The translations under genes were made by a program, and so were the position numbers. This document shows positions 16,671 through 25,654 of a stretch of DNA of 64,000 nucleotides, piece by piece. The stretch's first letter is position 1. Each line of letters opens with the position of its first letter. The notes beneath the pieces are model-generated. The model was not told where the DNA came from. It saw only the letters and a list, made by a program, of their open reading frames with translations, and made no database searches. Source of the stretch: Litorimonas haliclonae (GTDB lineage: Bacteria; Pseudomonadota; Alphaproteobacteria; Caulobacterales; Maricaulaceae); the NCBI RefSeq assembly GCF_965138505.1, contig NZ_CBCSCO010000005.1, positions 62,001-126,000 of the forward strand, given 5' to 3'.

Positions 16671-17263
16671 TAATTCTTGGTCTGACAGGTTCTATTGGAA
16701 TGGGGAAGACGACCACGGCCGGGCTTTTTGCTGATGAAGGCTGCCCTGTATTTAACGCTGATAAAGCCGTGCATCAGTTATATTCCAAAGGCGGGAAAGC
16801 TGTGCCTTTGATTAAGGCGGTTTTCCCCGATGCAGTAAAAGACGATGCTGTCGACCGTGCCGTTTTAGGTGATCATATGCGGGCGGACCCGCTCAATTTG
16901 AAAGTTCTGGAGAGCTTTATTCACCCCTGGGTGGAAGAGTTGCGGCAGTTGTTTTTCGCGGAATCACGTCGGAAAGAGGCTGATATAGTTGTTCTTGATA
17001 TTCCTCTGCTTTTTGAAACGGGTGGAGACAAAAAGGTGGACATTACAGTGACCGTTTCGGCGCCTTACAAAGTTCAGAAAGCCCGCGTCATGGCGCGACC
17101 GGGAATGACGGAAGAGCTATTTGAAATGCTTTTGGGGCGGCAAATGTCGGACAAAGAAAAACGCAGTCGTTCTGATTATGTCCTGTCCACAGGGGAGTCT
17201 ATTTCCGAAACCCGCAAACAGGTGCAAGAGTTGGTGCAGAAACTAAGGGCAAAAGAGGCGTAA
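16667..17263 (+). CDS. coaE: Dephospho-CoA kinase
   Basis: Last enzyme of coenzyme A synthesis, adding the 3'-phosphate to dephospho-CoA. P-loop GLTGSIGMGKTTTAGLF lies at residues 4-20, followed by PVFNADKAVHQLY and the DIPLLFETGGDKKVD lid-region motif. At 198 residues it is complete. The start overlaps the aroE stop, and dnaQ begins directly after its TAA. Confidence 0.97.
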   Translation: MIILGLTGSIGMGKTTTAGLFADEGCPVFNADKAVHQLYSKGGKAVPLIKAVFPDAVKDDAVDRAVLGDHMRADPLNLKVLESFIHPWVEELRQLFFAESRRKEADIVVLDIPLLFETGGDKKVDITVTVSAPYKVQKARVMARPGMTEELFEMLLGRQMSDKEKRSRSDYVLSTGESISETRKQVQELVQKLRAKEA

Positions 17264-17986
17264 ATGGCACCTATTCGGGAAATTGTCTTTGATACGGAGA
17301 CCACTGGGTTTCACGCACAGGGGGATGACCGCATTACGGAACTGGGCTGCGTTGAACTCATCGACTGGCTTCCGACCGGAGAGCAATTTCATGCCTATTT
17401 GGATCCACAAAGGGAAGTACCTGACAAAGTTGTTCAGATTACCGGATTGACGACGGAATTTCTAAAAGGAAAACCGCTTTTCAAAGACAGGGCGCAAGAT
17501 TTTTTGGATTTCATCGGGGATTCTACCTTGATCGCGCATAATGCTCGGTTTGATGAAGGGTTCATCAATGCAGAGCTGGAAAGGGCCGGGTTCGATCCCC
17601 TGCCCTCTTCGCGCTTCAAAGATACCCTTGCCATGGCGAATGAGAAATTTCCCGGGTCTCCGGCGTCATTGGATGCGCTTTGCAAGCGGTTTGATATCTC
17701 GCTTTCCGCCCGGGACAAACATGGCGCGATTGTCGACTCGGAGTTGCTCGCGGCAGTTTATCTTGAGCTTAAAGGCGGGCGCGCCCGCTCTCTTGGATTG
17801 GACACCGCGCCGAAAGAAATTCATGACCCTTACCGGAATGCTCCGACGAAGATGGCCCGTCAAAGACCCACACCAATAAACCAAGAGGTGAGCGCCGAGG
17901 AAGAGGCGGCCCACCGCGCTTTTATCGGCGAAATGGGCCCTGACATGATTTGGGCAAAATATTGGGAACGCTCTGAATCAGCTTAG
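17264..17986 (+). CDS. dnaQ: DNA polymerase III epsilon subunit (3'-5' proofreading exonuclease)
   Basis: Proofreading subunit of the replicative polymerase. The DEDDh exonuclease motifs are visible: FDTETTGFHAQGDDRITELGCVEL (Exo I), LIAHNARFDEGFINAEL (Exo II), and SARDKHGAIVDSELLAAVYLEL (Exo III with catalytic His and Asp). The ~60-residue tail after the domain would contact the alpha subunit. ATG directly follows the coaE stop with no gap. aroE-coaE-dnaQ is conserved in alphaproteobacteria and often leads on to secB, but here secB is 8.6 kb away on the other side of the origin. Confidence 0.96.
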   Translation: MAPIREIVFDTETTGFHAQGDDRITELGCVELIDWLPTGEQFHAYLDPQREVPDKVVQITGLTTEFLKGKPLFKDRAQDFLDFIGDSTLIAHNARFDEGFINAELERAGFDPLPSSRFKDTLAMANEKFPGSPASLDALCKRFDISLSARDKHGAIVDSELLAAVYLELKGGRARSLGLDTAPKEIHDPYRNAPTKMARQRPTPINQEVSAEEEAAHRAFIGEMGPDMIWAKYWERSESA

Positions 17987-18005
17987 GAAGCTGAAACAGA
18001 TCCTT

Positions 18006-18923
18006 TTACGACCCTTCTGATTTGTTTCCAGATAAACAGGCCTCATAGGCCTGTGAAGTTTTTTGGTTTAGTCCCCAAATAGGCGGAAAATCAGTTGGAA
18101 AATCAGTGACGAGTAACTTTCCTTGACGTAGGGGCCCCGGCACGGCCGTTTCGCTTTTACGTCCAACCATACCGATATAGGCGAGTGTATTTGTCGGGGT
18201 TGAGATAGAGTCGATGCCGCGTCCCATCCACAGAAGAGTGTTTTCAGGCTTAAGGCCTCGACCCTTGTCCTCTCCTGGGGCGGATAGAAGCATATTTGGC
18301 GCGAGAGCTTGTAATTCCTCTGCTTGTTCGGAGGTGTAAGCGATTAAGACGACTTGATCACCCATTCCCTTTTCAGTAATCATTTCAATGACTTGGAACT
18401 CCGACGCGCTCGATTTGAAATCTATCTCCAGATAAATCTTGTTCTTTGCCATCTCCAAGGCGTCGTCAAAGCGAAGGGGTCGTTCGCTGGCTAATGTTCC
18501 CTGTCGAGACTTTAGCAGAATTTTATCTAGGTCCTCGCTCGTGCTGGCGGAGACGGGCCCCTTTCCGGTGCTGGTTTCGTCCCAAACGCCGTCATGGAAT
18601 AAAAAGAGGGTTCCATCCTTGGTCGATGCAACATCAATCTCAGCTACGAGATAGTTTTCATCAATGAGGCGTTGCAGACCAGAAGCGCTATTTTCAGGAA
18701 GATCCCATTCTTCTGATACGCCCCTATGGGCGGCAATCAGGGCCGCTTCATCTGGGAGGCAAGCAATTGCGGTTTGGATCGAAGCCATCTGATTGCCAGC
18801 TGTCATATTGACTTTGCTGACCTCGGTGTTTGGTTGAGACGCCTTTTGGCTACAGGCTGTGAGGGCCAAGACTGTGCCAAAGGCTAAGGACAGACATAAT
18901 GGGGACGTAAGAACAGGTTTCAT
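18006..18923 (-). CDS. Glycerophosphodiester phosphodiesterase family lipoprotein
   Basis: The 305-residue protein has a lipoprotein signal with lipobox LTAC (Cys near residue 24). The GDPD TIM-barrel marks are IAAHRGVSEEWDLPENS (HR and E-N motif), VAEIDVASTKDGTLFLFHDG (E-x-D and H-D), and KIYLEIDFKS. The HR, E-x-D and H-D catalytic sets needed for metal-dependent phosphodiester hydrolysis are present. It probably degrades glycerophosphodiesters in the periplasm. It stands alone on the minus strand between dnaQ and mnmE. Confidence 0.88.
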   Translation of the reverse strand: MKPVLTSPLCLSLAFGTVLALTACSQKASQPNTEVSKVNMTAGNQMASIQTAIACLPDEAALIAAHRGVSEEWDLPENSASGLQRLIDENYLVAEIDVASTKDGTLFLFHDGVWDETSTGKGPVSASTSEDLDKILLKSRQGTLASERPLRFDDALEMAKNKIYLEIDFKSSASEFQVIEMITEKGMGDQVVLIAYTSEQAEELQALAPNMLLSAPGEDKGRGLKPENTLLWMGRGIDSISTPTNTLAYIGMVGRKSETAVPGPLRQGKLLVTDFPTDFPPIWGLNQKTSQAYEACLSGNKSEGS

Positions 18924-18986
18924 AAACGGTATCCGGCAGAGTTTACGGCTTTGCGCCGCATCACCTTTGTCTTTATAGGCTCGAAT

Positions 18987-20339
18987 ATGGATAATCCAGT
19001 GACCAAAGATAATTTAGGCGAGACAATATTCTCTCTCAGCTCGGCATCCGGGAGAGCCGGCGTAGCGGTTTTTCGCCTGAGCGGGCCTGCGAGTGCGGAG
19101 AGTGTGAAGCATTTGACGGGTCGGTCAGTTCCTAGACCTCGATATGCGGCCTTGCGGAAACTAAACTCACAGCAAGGCGATCCTATTGATGAGGCGCTTA
19201 CGCTCTGGTTTCCTGGGCCAGCCAGTTTTACCGGCGAAGATTGCGTGGAATTTCATACACATGGGAGCCCGGCAGTTATCAATGGGCTTAGCGCAGCTTT
19301 GCTTTCACTGGGCTTGCGTCAGGCCGAGCCAGGTGAGTTTACCCGCCGCGCCGTTCAAAACGGGAAAATGGATTTAACCGAGGCGGAAGGCCTTGCAGAT
19401 TTGATTGACGCCCAGAGCGAGGGGCAACGTGTTCAAGCCTTGCGGCAGATGGGAGGCGGCCTGCGCGATTTATACGAAGATTGGCGCGAACGTTTGCTTG
19501 ATGCCCTTGCCCAAATTGAAGGCGAAATTGACTTTCCCGATGAGGGCGACATTCCGGATAGCTTGTCACATGGAGCTTACGCGCCTCTCGGAGCTCTAGC
19601 ATCTGAAATGTCTACAGCCCTAGAGGATATGGGTCGGGGCGCAGCTATTCGATCGGGATTGGATATTGCAATTATTGGCGCGCCGAATGCCGGGAAATCA
19701 ACTCTTATAAATGCTCTTGCCCGCCGTGAAATTGCGATTACCTCGCCTGAAGCCGGGACGACTCGTGACGTGGTCGAAGTGCAAATGGTGATTGCGGGCC
19801 TTCCCGTTACTTTATCAGACACAGCGGGTTTAAGAGAATCTGACAACGCCATTGAAGCGGAAGGTGTTCGCCGCGCCCGTCAGCGTGCGGAGGAAGCAGA
19901 AATTACAATATATGTTGTCCGTCCTGGAACGACAGAATTCGAGCCTTTCCTTGTTGAAAGCATGACCAAGACAGATATTATATTTCTAAATATTTCAGAG
20001 GGTTATGAACATTTTGACCTAGTGAATGCGCCTACGTCCCTTCGCGGGAATCTTATGGAGCCAAATGGCGAAAGCGGGGTTCATACCCGTTTGGAAGAGA
20101 TTGTTCGGAAGCACTATTCTGTCGGTCAAGATTCAGGCCTTACCCGGGTAAGGCATGGAGATTGCGTGAGGCGAGCGCAAGAAGCTATTTTACGAGCTCA
20201 AGGCCAGTTAGGAATTGCGCCGGAGCTTACCGGGGATGACTTGCGCGCGGCTTTGCGAGCGTTGTCAGAGCTTGCCGGGGAATCGGATATTGAAGCTGTT
20301 TTTGATCGGATATTTTCGCGCTTCTGCGTTGGCAAGTAG
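18987..20339 (+). CDS. mnmE: tRNA modification GTPase MnmE (TrmE/ThdF)
   Basis: Works with MnmG to modify wobble uridine 34 of certain tRNAs (cmnm5U). The N-terminal folate-binding domain begins ETIFSLSSASGRAGVAVFRLSGP. The G domain has G1 GAPNAGKST, G2 AGTTRD and G3 DTAGLRES; the C-terminus ends FCVGK, the conserved C-x-G-K motif. ATG 18987 is chosen since the family starts about here; an in-frame ATG at 18951 would add 12 residues. The mnmE-mnmG-rsmG-parA-parB order is the typical origin-proximal cluster. Confidence 0.97.
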   Translation: MDNPVTKDNLGETIFSLSSASGRAGVAVFRLSGPASAESVKHLTGRSVPRPRYAALRKLNSQQGDPIDEALTLWFPGPASFTGEDCVEFHTHGSPAVINGLSAALLSLGLRQAEPGEFTRRAVQNGKMDLTEAEGLADLIDAQSEGQRVQALRQMGGGLRDLYEDWRERLLDALAQIEGEIDFPDEGDIPDSLSHGAYAPLGALASEMSTALEDMGRGAAIRSGLDIAIIGAPNAGKSTLINALARREIAITSPEAGTTRDVVEVQMVIAGLPVTLSDTAGLRESDNAIEAEGVRRARQRAEEAEITIYVVRPGTTEFEPFLVESMTKTDIIFLNISEGYEHFDLVNAPTSLRGNLMEPNGESGVHTRLEEIVRKHYSVGQDSGLTRVRHGDCVRRAQEAILRAQGQLGIAPELTGDDLRAALRALSELAGESDIEAVFDRIFSRFCVGK

Positions 20340-20414
20340 GCAAGCTGTTCCCCTCCTCTCGACAGATTACCGAGAAAGCCTTATTGGGTCGGTTTAGAAC
20401 TCTAGAAACCTAAT

Positions 20415-20430
20415 TGTTTCACGTGAAACA
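20415..20430. other. parS: parS centromere site 1 (intergenic)
   Basis: TGTTTCACGTGAAACA is a perfect 16-base palindrome and matches the bacterial parS consensus. It lies in the mnmE-mnmG gap, 2.5 kb upstream of parA. ParB nucleates here and spreads with CTP. Confidence 0.97.
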
Positions 20431-20444
20431 TTGAGCGATGCGAT

Positions 20445-22316
20445 ATGACCCAAAACTGGGACGTCATTATTATCGGGGGCGGGCACGCAGGCTGCGAGGC
20501 GGCGAGTGCCTCCGCACGTTTGGGCGCGAAGACCCTGCTTTTGACCCATAAGCTTGAAACGATAGGTGAAATGTCCTGCAATCCGGCTATTGGCGGCCTC
20601 GGCAAGGGTCACCTTGTTCGCGAGATTGATGCGTTTGGCGGCGTTATGGGTTTGGTCGCAGATCAATCCGGCATTCAGTTTCGGTTGTTAAATCGATCAA
20701 AGGGCCCGGCCGTTCAAGGGCCTCGTACGCAATCTGATCGTTATTTATACCGCAACGCGATGCAGGCAGCATTGTCAGAAATTAATAATCTCACGCTCTT
20801 GGCCGGCGCGGCGGAAGACCTTGTGGTCGAGAACGGGCGGGTGGCCGGAGTTGTTTTGGAAAATGGACGAACCTTAGGCGCCCAACGCGTGGTTCTGACG
20901 ACAGGTACGTTCTTGAAGGGTATGATTCATATTGGCGAGCAGAGGATCCCGGCCGGACGAGTCGGCGAAGCGCCCGCTGTCGGGTTAAGCCAACGTCTTT
21001 ACAGCCTCGGTTTGGACATGGGCCGTCTCAAAACGGGGACACCTGCCCGTTTGCGAAAGAGTTCTATAGATTGGGACTCACTTGAGATGCAGGAGGCAGA
21101 TGCCGAGCCGATCGCTTTTTCTTTTTTGAACTCCAAAATTGTTGTGCCTCAAATCGCGTGTGGCATTACACATACGAACGCGGAAACACATAAAGTCATT
21201 CAAGACAATATTACTTTATCCGCCGTCAATAACGGGTCGATTTCCGGCCGTGGGCCGCGATATTGCCCGTCAATTGAGGACAAAGTTGTACGTTTTGCAG
21301 ATCGGGATCGCCATCAGGTGTTCTTGGAGCCAGAAGGGCTCCCGGGCAATCCAGACGGTGACGTGGTTTATCCTAACGGGATTTCTTCCTCTTTACCTGA
21401 AGAAGTGCAGGATAAATTCCTGCGGACTATCCGCGGCTTAGAAAATGTTATTGTCGAGCGCTACGGCTATGCCATTGAATATGACTATGTGGACCCAAGA
21501 GAATTGCGAAGAACCTTGGAAGTTAAGAAGCTGAATGGCCTATATTTGGCTGGGCAGATTAATGGAACCACAGGATATGAAGAAGCGGGGGCACAGGGAT
21601 TGATCGCGGGTTCAAATGCAGCTTTGGCCACCCAGAATCGGGAGCCGCTTATCTTGGATCGGAGCCAAGCCTATATCGGCGTGATGATTGATGACCTTGT
21701 AACCAAGGGCGTCACAGAGCCTTATCGTATGTTTACCTCGCGCGCAGAGTATCGATTGGCTTTACGAGCGGATAATGCAGACACGCGCTTAACGCCGATC
21801 GCGATAGAGCTGGGTATGGTGACGGAAACTAGAACAGAGATGTTTCACGTGAAACATGACTCTTACGCCGCCGCGAAAGCTTTAGCGGAAAGATTAGAAG
21901 CCTCCCCTAACACTCTTAAAGCTAAGGGTTTATCTATCAATCAGGACGGAGTTAACCGCAATGTGATTGATCTTCTTGCCTATCCCGACATTCAAATCGT
22001 AGATCTAGAACCAATTTGGCCGGAACTTGGTGACCTGACCGGCGAGCAGAGGCAGTATTTAAAGACTCATGCAATCTATGCAGGCTACCTAGAGCGGCAA
22101 GCAAAAGATATTGCCGCGTTTCGCCGGGACGCCGGTTTGCGGATGCCGAATGACTTGGACTATTCTAAAATTGGGGGGCTTTCCAACGAAGTCCGGCAGA
22201 AGTTAACGTCGCAACGGCCTGAAACTCTTGGTGAAGCATCAAACCTAGAAGGCGTTACGCCGGGAGCTCTCATGGCGGTGTTAGCATACATAAAAAAGAA
22301 AAACCGTGCAGCCTGA
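20445..22316 (+). CDS. mnmG: tRNA uridine-5-carboxymethylaminomethyl modification enzyme MnmG (GidA)
   Basis: FAD-dependent partner of MnmE in tRNA wobble-uridine modification. The FAD motif [12 protein letters not shown] lies at residues 8-19, followed by [23 protein letters not shown]-like sequence, [22 protein letters not shown] and the C-terminal Tyr-rich region ending [10 protein letters not shown]. At 623 residues it is complete. Codons near residue 466-471 (MFHVKH) are written by an embedded parS palindrome. rsmG overlaps its 3' end. Confidence 0.98.
   Translation: [623 protein letters not shown]
21841..21856. other. parS: parS centromere site 2 (inside mnmG)
   Basis: A second perfect TGTTTCACGTGAAACA, lying within the mnmG coding sequence and read there as part of MFHVKH. 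It is 1426 bases from site 1. Confidence 0.97.
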
Positions 22317-22926
22317 AGAGGAATTCCAAGCTAAAACCAATGTTTCACATGAAACATTGAAGAAATATAAGGCTTGGCATCGGCTTTTAGTAAAGTGGAA
22401 CGCCAAGATAAATCTGGTCGCAAAATCCACTCTCCCTGAGTTCTGGACGCGTCACGCGCTGGATAGCTGGCAAATTACGCCCCTTTTACGCGAAACAGAC
22501 CAAAATTGTCTTGATTTTGGATCCGGGGGCGGCTTTCCCGGCCTATCGGTAGCTATTGCGCTAGCTGAGAGAGCGGAAGCAAGAGTAACGTTAACAGAGT
22601 CGGCAGGCAAAAAAGCAAGCTTTTTGAAAACGGTAAGTCGGGAGGTCGATTTGCCAACTCACATTCATTCAGGCCGCATCGAGGATTTAGACGATTTTTC
22701 AGCCGACGTTATCACCGCAAGAGCTTTCGCCCCGCTCGATCGGCTGCTCGGTTACTCACAGCCTTTCCTCTCGCCGGAGACCCAGCTTTTATTGTTAAAA
22801 GGGGCGGCTGTGGATGAAGAGTTGGAATTAGCTCGCGCGCAATGGACATTTGACTATGAGACGGTAAAAAGCCTGTCAGATGAGGACGGTTGCATTTTAA
22901 AGGTAAAAAATGTGAATCGCCGCTAA
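22306..22926 (+). CDS. rsmG: 16S rRNA (guanine527-N7)-methyltransferase RsmG (GidB)
   Basis: SAM-dependent methyltransferase for G527 of 16S rRNA. The SAM-binding loop LDFGSGGGFPGLSVAIAL is clear, as are WNAKINLVAKS, RHALDSWQ and VITARAFAPLDRLLGY. The GTG start at 22306 overlaps mnmG by 11 bases. NVSHETLKKY near residue 12, a familiar sequence in alphaproteobacterial RsmG, is encoded across the third parS site. At 206 residues it is full length. Confidence 0.96.
   Translation: MQPEEEFQAKTNVSHETLKKYKAWHRLLVKWNAKINLVAKSTLPEFWTRHALDSWQITPLLRETDQNCLDFGSGGGFPGLSVAIALAERAEARVTLTESAGKKASFLKTVSREVDLPTHIHSGRIEDLDDFSADVITARAFAPLDRLLGYSQPFLSPETQLLLLKGAAVDEELELARAQWTFDYETVKSLSDEDGCILKVKNVNRR
22341..22356. 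other. parS: parS-like site 3 (inside rsmG)
   Basis: TGTTTCACATGAAACA differs from the perfect palindrome at one central base (A for G). It lies in the 5' part of rsmG, read as part of NVSHET. It is likely a functional but weaker ParB site. Confidence 0.85.
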
Positions 22927-22947
22927 GCGACGGAAAAGGTTAGTGAA

Positions 22948-23736
22948 ATGCGCATAATTGCGATTGTGAACCAAAAAGGCGGCGTTGGAAAAACAACAAC
23001 ATCTATAAACCTTGCCGCAGCCCTCGCATTGAAAGGTCAATCTGTTCTTCTTATTGATATTGACCCCCAGGGAAATGCTTCCACCGGTTTGGGCATCGAC
23101 CGCCACAACCGGGAAAAATCAATTTACCACGTATTGACGGACGGTCTATCTCTGCGGGAGTCAATTGCAGAGACCTCCGTTGACGGCTTGTCAATTGTTC
23201 CGTCACATGTCGATCTGTCGGCTGCCGAGATGGAAATTGGTAATAAGGACGGCAGGACAGTTCTTTTACGGGATGCCGTGGCCGAAATGGTTCGCGAAGG
23301 CGGCCCAAAATATGATTACGTTCTGGTTGATTGCCCCCCTTCCCTAAATCTTTTGACGATAAACGCTCTCTGCGCCGCCCGGTCTGTAATTGTCCCACTT
23401 CAATGTGAGTTTTTTGCTCTCGAAGGCTTAAGCCAGCTTTTGAAAACGGTCGAAATGGCAAAAGCGAATTTGAATCCAAATCTGGTCATAGATGGCGTCA
23501 TGCTGACAATGTACGATCAGAGAAATCGGCTCTCCTCTCAGGTGGCAGACGACGTCCGGAAACACCTCGGCCGCGCAGTCTTCAAAACCCTTATTCCGCG
23601 AAATGTTCGTATCGCTGAAGCCCCCTCCTTTGGAGAGCCGGTTCTGACCTATGATCCCACATGTGCGGGCTCGGTGGCTTATAAGAAATTGGCCGCTGAA
23701 ATCCTTTCTCGCCACAGTCGATCCAAAATCCAATAG
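22948..23736 (+). CDS. parA: Chromosome partitioning ATPase ParA (Soj)
   Basis: Walker-type ATPase that forms nucleoid-bound gradients to pull ParB-parS complexes apart. It has the deviant Walker A KGGVGKTTTSINLA at residues 10-23, Walker B DYVLVDCPPSLNLLTINAL, and DIDPQGNASTGLG. No N-terminal HTH extension is present, which is the chromosomal (type Ib-like) form. It is cotranscribed with parB, 34 bases apart. Confidence 0.97.
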   Translation: MRIIAIVNQKGGVGKTTTSINLAAALALKGQSVLLIDIDPQGNASTGLGIDRHNREKSIYHVLTDGLSLRESIAETSVDGLSIVPSHVDLSAAEMEIGNKDGRTVLLRDAVAEMVREGGPKYDYVLVDCPPSLNLLTINALCAARSVIVPLQCEFFALEGLSQLLKTVEMAKANLNPNLVIDGVMLTMYDQRNRLSSQVADDVRKHLGRAVFKTLIPRNVRIAEAPSFGEPVLTYDPTCAGSVAYKKLAAEILSRHSRSKIQ

Positions 23737-23770
23737 TTATCAAAGTGTATTTAAAACAAAGGCTTAAGCC

Positions 23771-24733
23771 ATGAGCGGTGATAAATCAGATAAAAAAACC
23801 CCGGCTAAAAGAAAAGCGTCAGATAGGGGGTTGGGACGCGGTCTATCTGCCTTGATGAGCGATATCACCCCTCAACAAGAAGAAAAACAGCCCCCAAAAA
23901 CTAGCTCTAATTCTCCGGCAGCGGACATGCCCGAGACACCCGACCTTAATAGCCGCCGCGTACAATTTCTTTCTATTGATAAATTGGAGCGAAACCCAGA
24001 TCAGCCAAGGCGGTACTTCGATAAGGAAAAACTCTCCGAGCTGACTGAATCCATCAGGACAAAAGGCGTCTTACAACCCATTTTGGTGCGCCCTCTTTCC
24101 AAGCAAAACGACAGTAGGTTCCAAATTGTGGCGGGGGAACGTCGCTGGCAGGCAGCGACAGCCGCCGGACTAACCGCGATGCCCGTCCTAATCCGGGATT
24201 TGAATGATGAAGAGGTTCTTCAAATCGGGGTTATCGAGAATGTACAACGGGCTGACCTCAACCCGATCGAAGAGGCGCAAGCTTATGAAGCTCTGATTTC
24301 GCAATTTTACCGTAAGCAGGACGAAGTGGCCCAAGCTGTCGGAAAGTCACGCTCTCACGTGACAAACATGCTTCGACTCTTAAAGCTGCCGAACCTCGCT
24401 CAGGAAATGTTGGCAAAAGGCGAGATAACAACAGGCCATGCCCGCGCCATTATTTCTGCTCCGGATCCGGCCGCATTGGCCGGTGAAATTGCCGATAAAA
24501 ACCTTAGTGTTCGCGAGGCAGAAGATTGGGTTCGACGAATTAAGAAATCCGAAGGCAAACCGCCAAAATCCAGGCATTATAAAGACGCCGACACCCAAGC
24601 GCTTGAACGAAAAATGACAGACGCCCTGGGCCTTCAGGTGGATTTAAACCATAAAGGTCCAGGCGGAAGCTTAAAGATAAGTTATAAAAGCGGTGATCAA
24701 CTCGAAGAAATCATCCGAAGACTCGGCGGATAA
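23771..24733 (+). CDS. parB: Chromosome partitioning protein ParB (Spo0J)
   Basis: CTP-dependent clamp that loads at parS and spreads. The basic N-terminus GRGLGRGLSALM-like region (DRGLGRGLSALMSDI, residues 18-32) contacts ParA. The CTPase motif is GERRWQAAT at 122-130, and ENVQRADLNPIEEA precedes the helix-turn-helix QDEVAQAVGKSRSHVTNMLRLLKLP. The C-terminal dimerisation domain ends IIRRLGG. At 320 residues it is normal. Three parS sites lie within 3.4 kb upstream. Confidence 0.97.
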   Translation: MSGDKSDKKTPAKRKASDRGLGRGLSALMSDITPQQEEKQPPKTSSNSPAADMPETPDLNSRRVQFLSIDKLERNPDQPRRYFDKEKLSELTESIRTKGVLQPILVRPLSKQNDSRFQIVAGERRWQAATAAGLTAMPVLIRDLNDEEVLQIGVIENVQRADLNPIEEAQAYEALISQFYRKQDEVAQAVGKSRSHVTNMLRLLKLPNLAQEMLAKGEITTGHARAIISAPDPAALAGEIADKNLSVREAEDWVRRIKKSEGKPPKSRHYKDADTQALERKMTDALGLQVDLNHKGPGGSLKISYKSGDQLEEIIRRLGG

Positions 24734-24761
24734 ATCCCGCCGAATCAATAAGTTAACCCCT

Positions 24762-25649
24762 TCATTTGCTAGACTTCTTTACGGAGGTTTTTTTTTGAGT
24801 TTTCATATCCACTTTCAACGAGGAATCCGTCATTGTGACGACTCGTTGAGGGAAAGGAATTTCAATATCTGCGTTATCAAGCGTCTCTTTCATATGAATA
24901 CGTAAATCTGACGCACGTTTGAACCAGTTGTCGCCGGGCATCCAGCAGCGGAAATTCATATCAATCGCGCTATCACCAAAGCCCATTACATAAGCTTCAG
25001 GCGGCGTCGGTTCCTCTGTTACGCCTTCAAAGTTACTCATTGCCTCTAACATCAAATCCCGGCACTTGGCTAAGTCAGTGTCGTAACCTACGCCGATATT
25101 GATAATCGCCTTACGGTTTTGATGTCTCCCGTAATTTACAAGTTTATCCGTCCAGACCTGTGAATTCGGCACATACATGAAAAGTCCATCAAATGACTTC
25201 ACGGTTGTCGCAAAAAGACCAAGTTCCGTGACTGTCCCGGCAAATCCATCCGTTTCAACGAAGTCACCTACGGCGAGTGGTCGCAAGATCAACATCATGA
25301 CTCCAGCAGCGATATTGGATAGCGTGTCCTTAAGGGCAAGACCAATAGCCAAGCCCGCAGCGCCAAATACTGCCAGCAGTGATGCCGGCGGAACCCCGAG
25401 TTTAATTAGAAAGGCATAAAGTGTCATTGCCATGACAACGTAGAAGACGACTGAGGCTATAACCGGGCGCAATGTCGGATCTATTTCGTGTTTCCCTAAT
25501 TTGATCTTATTAACGCGAGCGCGCATCCATTTCGCGATTAACCACCCAATAACAAGAATAGCGAGCGCGGCGGCAACCGTCATTACCCCTGCGATGAGCA
25601 ACGGAAACTGCTCCGTCGTCTTGGTCCACAATTGACTAAATTCTTCCAT
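24762..25649 (-). CDS. mscS: Small-conductance mechanosensitive channel (MscS family)
   Basis: Inner-membrane osmotic safety valve. Three N-terminal membrane helices are visible; the pore-lining third helix has SLLAVFGAAGLAIGLALKDTLSNIAAGVMMLILRPL, the MscS signature with its Gly/Ala packing. The beta domain follows with FVETDGFAGTVTELGLFATTV and VPNSQVW. At 295 residues it is a simple MscS. The C-terminus is Lys-rich. It is convergent with parB and cotranscribed after holA (five-base gap). Confidence 0.94.
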   Translation of the reverse strand: MEEFSQLWTKTTEQFPLLIAGVMTVAAALAILVIGWLIAKWMRARVNKIKLGKHEIDPTLRPVIASVVFYVVMAMTLYAFLIKLGVPPASLLAVFGAAGLAIGLALKDTLSNIAAGVMMLILRPLAVGDFVETDGFAGTVTELGLFATTVKSFDGLFMYVPNSQVWTDKLVNYGRHQNRKAIINIGVGYDTDLAKCRDLMLEAMSNFEGVTEEPTPPEAYVMGFGDSAIDMNFRCWMPGDNWFKRASDLRIHMKETLDNADIEIPFPQRVVTMTDSSLKVDMKTQKKTSVKKSSK

Positions 25650-25654
25650 AAGTC

